From positions 1 through 22,819 of the forward strand of contig CANQCX010000005.1 of assembly GCA_947591115.1 (NCBI GenBank): a stretch of DNA of 22,819 nucleotides, written 5' to 3'. Shown piece after piece: positions 14,597 through 21,715 of the stretch; position 1 is the stretch's first letter; the number at the start of each line of letters is the position of its first letter. The notes beneath the pieces are model-generated. The model saw only the letters and a list, made by a program, of their open reading frames with translations, was not told where the DNA came from and made no database searches. Source of the stretch: an uncultured Lachnospiraceae bacterium (GTDB taxonomy: Bacteria; Bacillota; Clostridia; Lachnospirales; Lachnospiraceae). The position numbers and the translations under genes were made by a program.

Positions 14597-14671
14597 ATGA
14601 AAATGCGATATGTAAATGAGCATGATTGTGGTATTATGTTAGTAAAACCAATCGGGATTTTTAGGAGATAA
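14597..14671 (+). CDS. Possible 24-codon leader ORF of the MFS gene
   Basis: An ATG-started frame beginning MKMRYVNEHDCG runs for 24 codons. It ends in TAA at 14669-14671, over the end of the transporter ribosome site (AGGAG 14663-14667) and 7 nt before its ATG. Short leader peptides at this position often control resistance or efflux genes. Against it: its ribosome site is weak, a TATAAT overlaps its ATG, and an extended -10 (TGGTATTAT, 14629-14637) could start transcription inside it. Speculative. Confidence 0.25.
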   Translation: MKMRYVNEHDCGIMLVKPIGIFRR

Positions 14672-14678
14672 GATAAAA

Positions 14679-15929
14679 ATGAAACCGTATCTTATGCTTT
14701 GGAGTACGCAGACGCTTTCTACGCTTGGCAGCGGCATGACGAACTATGCGTTGGTTTTATGGCTCTATCTTCGCAGTGGTTCTGCACTCAAAACCGCGCT
14801 TTTATCTGTATGCTCTTATGCGCCTTATGTCATAATGAGCATATTCGCGGGCGCTCTGAGCGATCGCTGGAACAAAAAACGTACCATGCTGGTCTGCGAT
14901 CTGCTTGCGGCACTGAGCACAGTGATTGTTTTTCTTCTTATTAAAATGAATTCCCTGAACGGGTGGCATCTATATGTTTTAAACGCCCTGAACGGACTGA
15001 TGAATACCATTCAGCAGCCGGCGAGCGAGGTGGCGGCGACATTGCTGATTCCAAAAAAGTATTATCAGAAAACCAGCGGACTGCGTTCTTTTTCTCAGTC
15101 TCTAAACTCGATTCTGACGCCGATACTTGCGACAGCGTTGTTTTCATTTGCAGGGATTGACGCGGTAATCGCCGTTGATCTTACCACTTTTGCAGTCGCC
15201 TTTCTGACACTGCTGTTTATCCCTATTCCTGAAGGCGGTATGTCAAAGCAAACGGAGGAAAAACTACTGACTGCCGCCCGAAAGGGTATCGTGTGGCTTA
15301 AAGAGAATTCTTTAATCTTAACCTTGATTCTGTATCTGGCATGTATCAATCTGGCGGCGTCTGCATACGACGCAGCGCTTCCCGCTATGCTGCTGTCAAA
15401 ACAAAACGGCGGGGAAACAATTTTGGGATTAGTCAATACATGCGTCGGTATTGCAACGCTGGCGGGCAGCATACTGGTTACGCTTCTCCCTGCACCGAAA
15501 AACCGGATCAAAGTCATTTCCTACGCATTGCTTTTGTCAATGGGCAGCGAAAATTTTCTGCTCGCTTTTGGGAAAACACCGCTGATCTGGTGCATCGGAG
15601 CTGTTTTCGGCTGGTTGTTCATTCCCTTTATGAATGCAAATTTAGATGTAATCTTCCGAAGCAGTATACCGCTTGATATGCAGGGGCGTGTCTACTCCTG
15701 CCGCAACACACTGCAGTTTTTTACTATACCCGTAGGTTTTTTGCTGGGCGGCATGTTGGTAGATAAGGTTTTTGAGCCATTGATGGCTGCACAGCCTGCG
15801 GACAGCATATTGGTATCTCTTTTCGGAGCCGATAAGGGAGCCGGCGCGGCCATGCTGTTTTTCATCATCGGCATTACCGGAGTTTTGGTATGCGTGTTCT
15901 TTCATTTAAAGCTGAGAAAATACGAATAG
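14679..15929 (+). CDS. MFS transporter, drug-efflux type
   Basis: A 416-aa major facilitator with about 12 hydrophobic segments. Motif A is present after the second membrane segment (FAGALSDRWNKKRTM, 56-70). The overall pattern (LWSTQTLSTLGSGMTNYAL at the start, a QPASEVAATLLIPK segment, PVGFLLGGMLVDK late) resembles MefA-like and other proton-coupled efflux carriers. Substrate cannot be predicted. AGGAG lies 11 nt before the ATG. It is separated from the 125-aa gene by a terminator and a 192-bp gap containing a possible leader ORF and base-pairing segments. It ends facing the LacI gene across a hairpin. No resistance or regulator gene accompanies it. Confidence 0.88.
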   Translation: MKPYLMLWSTQTLSTLGSGMTNYALVLWLYLRSGSALKTALLSVCSYAPYVIMSIFAGALSDRWNKKRTMLVCDLLAALSTVIVFLLIKMNSLNGWHLYVLNALNGLMNTIQQPASEVAATLLIPKKYYQKTSGLRSFSQSLNSILTPILATALFSFAGIDAVIAVDLTTFAVAFLTLLFIPIPEGGMSKQTEEKLLTAARKGIVWLKENSLILTLILYLACINLAASAYDAALPAMLLSKQNGGETILGLVNTCVGIATLAGSILVTLLPAPKNRIKVISYALLLSMGSENFLLAFGKTPLIWCIGAVFGWLFIPFMNANLDVIFRSSIPLDMQGRVYSCRNTLQFFTIPVGFLLGGMLVDKVFEPLMAAQPADSILVSLFGADKGAGAAMLFFIIGITGVLVCVFFHLKLRKYE

Positions 15930-15945
15930 ACGATTTTATGTAGAT

Positions 15946-15976
15946 GGTTGGAAGCTCCGTCAAAGAGCTTCCAACC
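15946..15976. terminator. Hairpin between convergent MFS and lacI-type genes
   Basis: A perfect 12-bp stem (15946-15957 with 15965-15976, arm GGTTGGAAGCTC) closes a 7-nt loop. It lies between the MFS stop (15929) and the LacI stop (15980). T-tracts on either side are weak (CATTTTGTT on the plus strand), so it is a likely but imperfect bidirectional terminator. Confidence 0.65.
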
Positions 15977-15979
15977 GGA

Positions 15980-16987
15980 TCATTTTGTTGATTCCCGAAC
16001 AATGATCTCCGGACAGGTAATATATGACTGGATATGAAGGTTCGGTTTCCTAATCTTTTGCAGAATATACTTTCCTGCTTGTACTCCCAAATCAAATACA
16101 TCAATATTTACAACGGTAAGTTTCGGTTTTAGAATACCAGAAAACGGATGCTGGTCAAACGCTACAATACCAATTGTTTCAGGTACCTCAATATTTCTAT
16201 CATGTAACGCACTGATACAACCATATGCAATATAATTATTCGCGCAAATGATTGCTTGCGGCTTTTCATCACTTTCAAGCACCTGTTCTGTCATGCGGTA
16301 TGCGTTTTCATACTCACTTTCTCCATGCTGTACATGATTTTTCGGCACGATCAGATCATGTTCTTTGAGCACTGACATTACCCCGCTTAATCGATGCATG
16401 GATATTTTGTCTTCCTGTGTTCCTCCCAAAAAAGCCAGTGTTTGATATCCCTGTTCCAACAAAAATTTTGCTGCCAGCTCTCCTGCAAACCGATTATCCA
16501 CATCAACCCAGCAGAAATGATTCAAAAAATCCGGCATCCCGACAACCAAATGCGGAATTCCTTCTTTTTCAATCATCTCATCCAACTCCGGAGAAATGAC
16601 AGATGCATGAATAACAAATCCGTCTGCTATTTTCGCGTAGTATGCCTCTTTGATATAACCGACCGCATCCTGAACGGATATACTTTTTATGATCAATGAG
16701 TAATCCTTTAAAAACAGTGCTTTTTCCAGTCCGCACATAATTTCAAACATGTGCGGATTCAAGAAACTTATATTTTTTTCCAAAGAAGTAACCCACACAA
16801 CCGTTTTCGTCATCTGTTTTGAAAAATTTCTTGCACGCAGATTCGGACGATAATCCAGTTCCTGAATCGCCTTTTGAATACGGTCTGCAGTCTCCTGCGA
16901 AATAGAATAAGAACCGTTCAACACTTTTGATACAGTCGCTATGGAAGTATGCGCCTGTTTTGCAACATCCTTGATCGTTACCGCCAT
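15980..16987 (-). CDS. LacI-family transcriptional regulator of the maltodextrin operon
   Basis: A 335-aa repressor-type regulator. The N-terminal HTH and hinge are classical: TIKDVAKQAHTSIATVSKVLNGS (4-26) followed by YRPN. A periplasmic-binding-protein-like sugar domain follows (GFVIHASV, LAFLGG, AIICANNYIAYG, VGIVAFDQHPFSG-like segments). The start at 16987 has GGAGG 5 nt upstream; an ATG four codons earlier contains that ribosome site within its own codons. It is the last gene of the starch operon, 15 bp after the GH13 gene, so it would be coexpressed with its presumed targets. Effector (maltose or maltodextrin) and operator are inferred; the operon promoter lies outside the window. Confidence 0.93.
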   Translation of the reverse strand: MAVTIKDVAKQAHTSIATVSKVLNGSYSISQETADRIQKAIQELDYRPNLRARNFSKQMTKTVVWVTSLEKNISFLNPHMFEIMCGLEKALFLKDYSLIIKSISVQDAVGYIKEAYYAKIADGFVIHASVISPELDEMIEKEGIPHLVVGMPDFLNHFCWVDVDNRFAGELAAKFLLEQGYQTLAFLGGTQEDKISMHRLSGVMSVLKEHDLIVPKNHVQHGESEYENAYRMTEQVLESDEKPQAIICANNYIAYGCISALHDRNIEVPETIGIVAFDQHPFSGILKPKLTVVNIDVFDLGVQAGKYILQKIRKPNLHIQSYITCPEIIVRESTK

Positions 16988-17002
16988 AAGTTCCTCCATA
17001 TC

Positions 17003-18724
17003 TCAATGTTTCTTCATCATTGCAAAACTCTTCCTATCCAGAATATTTTGATGTAATCCTTCTTCATAAAGAATTTCAAATTGCTGCACCATCTCAGAAA
17101 TATCCACTGCTTTTTCTTCCATATTCAGAAAAATCCGAATGGACTGATTTCCTCTATATCGTTCATAAACATAAAGACGGCTTCCTTTTTCCGCCTTGAT
17201 CGTCCGATAATTACCTCTGCGAAGAAGTTCTTCTATATTTCGAAGCGAAATCAGCTTTTTGTAAAAGGAATGCAGCGCGTTTTTGGTGTCCCATGGCATC
17301 CCTTTTCGATATTCTTCTTCCGTAATTCCGCTAACTCCCAGTTCGTCCCCATAAAAAACCGACGGCATCCCAGGAAATGTCATTTGAAATACCACAGCCA
17401 GCTGGTACAAAGAAACGTTTTCTTTACATTCGGAAAAAAATCTGCTCACATCATGCGTATCGAGAACATTCAATTGGGAAAATACCGTCTGCTTCCGATA
17501 CCGCATCCTCATATCCGTTACGCGACTGTCAAATTCCATTGCATCAATAGATTCTTCTGCAAAAAAACGTTTACAATGTTTTCGGAAATCATAGTTCATC
17601 GCAGAATCAAACATCGTACCGTCCAGCCAATGGGATGCACTTTCCCAAACCTCTCCAATTAAAATTGCATCCGGCTTTACCTCTTTTATCTGAGTATGAA
17701 ACGCCCGCCAAAATGCATCATTTACTTCACTTGCCACATCTAGCCGCCAGCCGTCAATGTCATATTCTTCAATCCAGTATCTCCCTACCCTGCAGAAATA
17801 TTTCGCTGTTTCGGGATTTGCCATATTCAGCTTTGGCATCATACGTTCATATCCAAAACACTCATAACTTGGATAGGTTTCATAATCCTTTGGCCGGACA
17901 ACCGGAAATGTCAGTCCGTAAAACCAATCTTTATATACGGATTCTTTTCCTTTTTGCACAACATCTTCAAATGCAAAAAATTTCCAGCCGCAGTGATTAA
18001 ATACACCATCTATGATGACCTTGATACCTGCCTGATGAAAAATGCTGACCAACTCTTTTAATTCTTCATTGCTTCCAAAACATGGATCCACATGATAGTA
18101 ATCCAGCAGATCATATTTATGATATTCTCCTGCTGCAAAAATCGGATTGATATAAATAGCATTGAACCCCAATTCCTGAAGATAATCCACATTTTCCATG
18201 ATCCCTTTAATGGTTCCGCCCAGCTTTCCCTTTGTTTCGTTTCCCTGAAACTCCTTTTTTACTCCTTGATGGCTTAAATATCGTTTTCCGGTCGCAAAAC
18301 TGTCTGGAAAAATATTGTAAATAACTGCATCTTTTGCCCATTCGGGCGGTTTTACAATATCCGCCCGATGGTTAAAAGGAAGCTGAAAATATTCCGAACG
18401 GTCAATTACAGTTGTATTGCTGAACGTATCTCCATAATACAGGATTTTTTCTTTTCCATCGTCCAATTCAAAGTAATAATTTATCCGTTTATAAGGGTTT
18501 ACCAGTTCCGTCTCATAAAAATCAAACAATTCTGTCTGTGCAACAATATGCATCTCCTGACTGGAAAATATAACTGGTGTCTGCCGGCATGACCGATCTC
18601 CATAATACAGCATACATGTTTTAATATCATCTCTTCCTGTTCGTATCCGGAAGGTTACATGCGTTTCATCCGTTCCGTATGCGTATTGTGACATCGGAAT
18701 ATGTAATATCGCACTTTTGTTCAT
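17003..18724 (-). CDS. GH13 neopullulanase/cyclomaltodextrinase-type alpha-glucanase, cytoplasmic
   Basis: A 573-aa glycoside hydrolase of family GH13 without a signal peptide, so it acts inside the cell on imported maltodextrins. The N-terminal region (about 1-120) looks like a CBM34 beta domain, and the catalytic barrel starts near 130 (AVIYNIFPDSF). Conserved regions: DGVFNH (239-244), GWRLDVA with nucleophile D329, GEVW with acid/base E358, and LDTHD with D425. PGMPSVFYGDE follows (451-461). Length and CBM34 layout point to neopullulanase or cyclomaltodextrinase. AAGGAT precedes the ATG, and the gene starts 7 bp after the MalG-type stop. Exact bond specificity (alpha-1,4 and/or alpha-1,6) is unknown. 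Confidence 0.92.
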   Translation of the reverse strand: MNKSAILHIPMSQYAYGTDETHVTFRIRTGRDDIKTCMLYYGDRSCRQTPVIFSSQEMHIVAQTELFDFYETELVNPYKRINYYFELDDGKEKILYYGDTFSNTTVIDRSEYFQLPFNHRADIVKPPEWAKDAVIYNIFPDSFATGKRYLSHQGVKKEFQGNETKGKLGGTIKGIMENVDYLQELGFNAIYINPIFAAGEYHKYDLLDYYHVDPCFGSNEELKELVSIFHQAGIKVIIDGVFNHCGWKFFAFEDVVQKGKESVYKDWFYGLTFPVVRPKDYETYPSYECFGYERMMPKLNMANPETAKYFCRVGRYWIEEYDIDGWRLDVASEVNDAFWRAFHTQIKEVKPDAILIGEVWESASHWLDGTMFDSAMNYDFRKHCKRFFAEESIDAMEFDSRVTDMRMRYRKQTVFSQLNVLDTHDVSRFFSECKENVSLYQLAVVFQMTFPGMPSVFYGDELGVSGITEEEYRKGMPWDTKNALHSFYKKLISLRNIEELLRRGNYRTIKAEKGSRLYVYERYRGNQSIRIFLNMEEKAVDISEMVQQFEILYEEGLHQNILDRKSFAMMKKH

Positions 18725-18731
18725 TTTTGTT

Positions 18732-19574
18732 TTATCCTTTCACGCCGCCAGAAGTAAGTCCCGCAGCCATATTCTTTTGAAGTGCAAAAAAAACAATTAA
18801 AATTGGAATAGATACAATAATAGAAGCCGCTGCAAAAATAGGCCAGCTTCCACTCATTTCCGTAGCCTGCAGGGAATACAGACCTCCTGCAAGCGTATAC
18901 GTATCGGTTCCTGTCATAAAATTGATGGCAAAAATATATTCATTCCAGACATATATCAATACCATCATTGCCGTAACTGCTATGGTCGGTTTTGCCAGCG
19001 GCATCACTATTCGCATAACAATCTGCAGAGGAGAAGCTCCGTCAATCATGGCTGCTTCTTCAATTTCTACCGGAATCGTATCAAAGTAACCTTTCATATT
19101 CCATAGTGCAAACACTGCTTCCGTACCGGTATAAACAATAATCAATCCTAATTTTGTATTGATAAGTCCCATTGGACTTAACAGCTTATACAATGCAGTC
19201 ATGGAAAGCAACGACGGAAAAGCATACAGCAGAATCAAAATCCGCAATATCGGTTTTCTACCCGGAAAACGTTTTCTGGAAAACACATATGCTGCCGGAA
19301 TTCCGGTCGAAAGAGACAACACCAAGGTAACCACAGCTAAAATCAGACTGTTTTTTAACCACAGCAATATCGGTTCTTCTGTAAAAACCGCCAGATAGTT
19401 TTGAAATGTAACATGTCGCGGAATAAAAGAAAAATCAGAACTTAACAAGCTGTTGTTGGAATTCAGGGAAACCGAAAAAGCATACAAAATCGGAACCAGC
19501 GTCAAAAAACAGATCACGATGAAAAAAATATTAGCAAATACCAGTCCGATATTTTCTTTTACGTTCTTTTTCAT
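18732..19574 (-). CDS. ABC transporter permease, MalG type
   Basis: A 280-aa integral membrane protein with about six hydrophobic segments. It carries the EAA loop EEAAMIDGASPLQIVMRIVMP (172-192) that contacts the transport ATPase, and the family segment WNEYIFA near the end. It pairs with the upstream permease to import maltodextrins or a similar oligosaccharide. Its ATG overlaps the MalF-type stop (ATGA, 4 bp) with GGAGG 7 nt upstream, so the two are translationally coupled. No ATPase gene is in the operon; Gram-positive carbohydrate importers commonly share an MsmX/MsmK ATPase encoded elsewhere. Confidence 0.93.
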   Translation of the reverse strand: MKKNVKENIGLVFANIFFIVICFLTLVPILYAFSVSLNSNNSLLSSDFSFIPRHVTFQNYLAVFTEEPILLWLKNSLILAVVTLVLSLSTGIPAAYVFSRKRFPGRKPILRILILLYAFPSLLSMTALYKLLSPMGLINTKLGLIIVYTGTEAVFALWNMKGYFDTIPVEIEEAAMIDGASPLQIVMRIVMPLAKPTIAVTAMMVLIYVWNEYIFAINFMTGTDTYTLAGGLYSLQATEMSGSWPIFAAASIIVSIPILIVFFALQKNMAAGLTSGGVKG

Positions 19575-20470
19575 ACTGCGCCCTCCTCTTTTGGTTTCAA
19601 ATTGGTTACTATGGAAAAGGCTATTAATATAAGAAAGATAATGACTGAAATTGCCGAGCTGTATCCATAGTTATTTGTAATAAATGCTTTTTCATAGGCA
19701 TATGTCATAATCGTATGAATATCCGCACCTGTTTTTGCACCTACCTGCTGCGTCAGCAGATAAATAACATCAAATTGCTTAAATGTAGTAAAAACAGTGA
19801 TTACAACAGACGGTGCAATAATCTGACGAATCATAGGAATCGTAATATATACGGTTCTTTCAAACCATGAAGCTCCGTCCAACAGCGCACTTTCATAGTA
19901 GCTTTTGTCAATGCTTTGCAAAGCTCCGTCTATAATCGTTATCATAAACGGAAGCGCCAGCCACAGGTTTACTACCGTACAACAACAAAATGCCAGAAAA
20001 TTGGTATTCAGCCATTTGACAGAAGAAAATCCCAATTTTTCCATCCATTGGTTCAGCAGTCCGAACTGAGAATTAAACATTCCGGTTTTCCATAATAAAA
20101 TAGAAACATATCCGGGCATTGCCCAAGGAAAGATCAGCAGCGTCTTATATACATTTCTCAGTCTTAGTTTTTTGATATTGAGCAGATTTGCAATGATAAA
20201 CGCCAGAACCAGTTGCAGAACCATGCTCACAACCGTCCATAAAACAGTCATTCCAAATGCCTTGATAAATCCGTTGTCCAACACAAACAAGGCATCTTTG
20301 TAATTGTCTAACCCGATGATATCATAATTATTCCAATGATAGACATTCATATTGGTAAGGGAAATATAACCGGTATAAATGATTGGAAATATTACAATAA
20401 GCAAAATGAGCAAGAGAGACGGTGCTGCCCATCCATATGCAAATAATATATTTTTCTTTTTTTTCTTCAT
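19571..20470 (-). CDS. ABC transporter permease, MalF type
   Basis: A 299-aa permease with about six membrane segments after a short lysine-rich start (MKKKKKN). The EAA loop is YESALLDGASWFERTVYITIP (192-212). It lacks the large extracytoplasmic loop of enterobacterial MalF (about 500 aa), as is normal for the short Gram-positive form. A notable CCC triplet (162-164) lies in a membrane segment. GGGAAG precedes the ATG. It follows the binding-protein gene by 19 bp and overlaps the MalG-type gene by 4 bp. Confidence 0.93.
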   Translation of the reverse strand: MKKKKKNILFAYGWAAPSLLLILLIVIFPIIYTGYISLTNMNVYHWNNYDIIGLDNYKDALFVLDNGFIKAFGMTVLWTVVSMVLQLVLAFIIANLLNIKKLRLRNVYKTLLIFPWAMPGYVSILLWKTGMFNSQFGLLNQWMEKLGFSSVKWLNTNFLAFCCCTVVNLWLALPFMITIIDGALQSIDKSYYESALLDGASWFERTVYITIPMIRQIIAPSVVITVFTTFKQFDVIYLLTQQVGAKTGADIHTIMTYAYEKAFITNNYGYSSAISVIIFLILIAFSIVTNLKPKEEGAV

Positions 20471-20489
20471 AATCGTAACTTCCCGTTTT

Positions 20490-21701
20490 CTACTGCATGC
20501 TTTTAATCAGATTTTCCGCTTCTTGCTGAGCCTTATCTGCACTTTCTTGAACATCTTTTCCACTCATATTGACATCTGTAAGAAGTGTTCCTGCAACCGT
20601 CCACATAACGTCCATTTCTGGTACATTCGGCATCGGTACGGCATTTTCCGCAGTTTCTTTCATTGCCATAACAACTTCATCCGAAGAGATTTCTTCCAGT
20701 TCATAACAGGTCTCATTTGCTGGTGCACATCCGCTTGCTTTTGCAAGTTTTACCTGAACATCTGCATCCATCCATGCTCGCAAAACTTCTTCAATTGCTT
20801 TCGGTTTCGTTTCCGCTGCATTTTTTAAAACCTGAATTCCCTGAACGCCCATATAAGGGGAAATTGGAGTACCGCTTGCTTCAATGACAGGCATCGGCGC
20901 AACTCCGACATCCATTCCGCTTTCTTTTACTGTCGGAATCAGCCATGGGCCAGCAATTGTGGAATGCGCCATACCTTCGTTAAATAAAGTATTGACCGTT
21001 GCATATTCGGTTTCTCCCGGCATCAATTCAACAAATTTTTTGTGATATTCCAACGCTTCTACTGTTTTTTCCTGATTTAATCCCGGTTTTCCTTCCTGAT
21101 TTAGAATATATCCACCATATCCATTGATCCATCCGGCTGCATAATATGGCGTACTGTGCTGTTCCACAAAACCGTAATGTCCGCCTTTTGTATTCTCTTT
21201 CATATATGCATAAAGTTCTTCAGTTGTCTCCGGTACTTCTTCATCACTCATATACAAACGGTTATACATGAACAGTAAGGTTTCATAATAGAGAGGAAGC
21301 TGATAGATTTCGCCTTTATAAGTAGCTGCCTCAATGGTATTATCCATATATGGTTCCAGCTCTTCTTTTGGAATGATATCTGTAATCGGCGCCAATATTC
21401 CCATTTCCGCATATACACCGATCTTATCATGTGCAAACAGATACATGTCCGGCGCTGCTTTCGGATCATTTCCTACCATTTTTAAGGATTCGGTCAGATC
21501 ACTTTTTTTCTCAAAGGTCACCTTTATGCCAGAATCCGTATTTTTTAACTGTTCTTCCAGTACCTTAATGACAGCGTCTTCTTTATCATGCCAGATTACA
21601 ATTGTATTTTCTTCTTCCTCGGATAGACTGCTGCTTCCACAGCCGCAAAGCATTCCTGTAAGTATACACAAGATCATTCCGATTGCGCAAATTCTTTTCA
21701 T
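20490..21701 (-). CDS. Extracellular solute-binding lipoprotein, maltodextrin type
   Basis: A 403-aa family 1 solute-binding protein. The signal peptide ends in a lipobox-like MLCGC, with Cys21 the likely lipid anchor. The mature protein begins TIVIWHDKEDAVIKVLEEQ, typical of MalE-like proteins. It also has APDMYLFAHDKIG, YKGEIYQLPLYYETL and a GPWLI segment seen in sugar-binding homologues. It should capture maltodextrins at the outer face of the membrane and hand them to the two permeases encoded next. GGAGG precedes the ATG. It starts 14 bp after the starch-binding surface protein gene, linking surface starch capture to import. Confidence 0.93.
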   Translation of the reverse strand: MKRICAIGMILCILTGMLCGCGSSSLSEEEENTIVIWHDKEDAVIKVLEEQLKNTDSGIKVTFEKKSDLTESLKMVGNDPKAAPDMYLFAHDKIGVYAEMGILAPITDIIPKEELEPYMDNTIEAATYKGEIYQLPLYYETLLFMYNRLYMSDEEVPETTEELYAYMKENTKGGHYGFVEQHSTPYYAAGWINGYGGYILNQEGKPGLNQEKTVEALEYHKKFVELMPGETEYATVNTLFNEGMAHSTIAGPWLIPTVKESGMDVGVAPMPVIEASGTPISPYMGVQGIQVLKNAAETKPKAIEEVLRAWMDADVQVKLAKASGCAPANETCYELEEISSDEVVMAMKETAENAVPMPNVPEMDVMWTVAGTLLTDVNMSGKDVQESADKAQQEAENLIKSMQ

Positions 21702-21715
21702 ACTGTCCTCCGAAA

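Noticed and set aside
14593..14598. TATAAT as the -10 of the MFS gene
   Set aside because: No acceptable -35 is found 16-19 bp upstream; an extended -10 at 14629-14637 is at least as likely.
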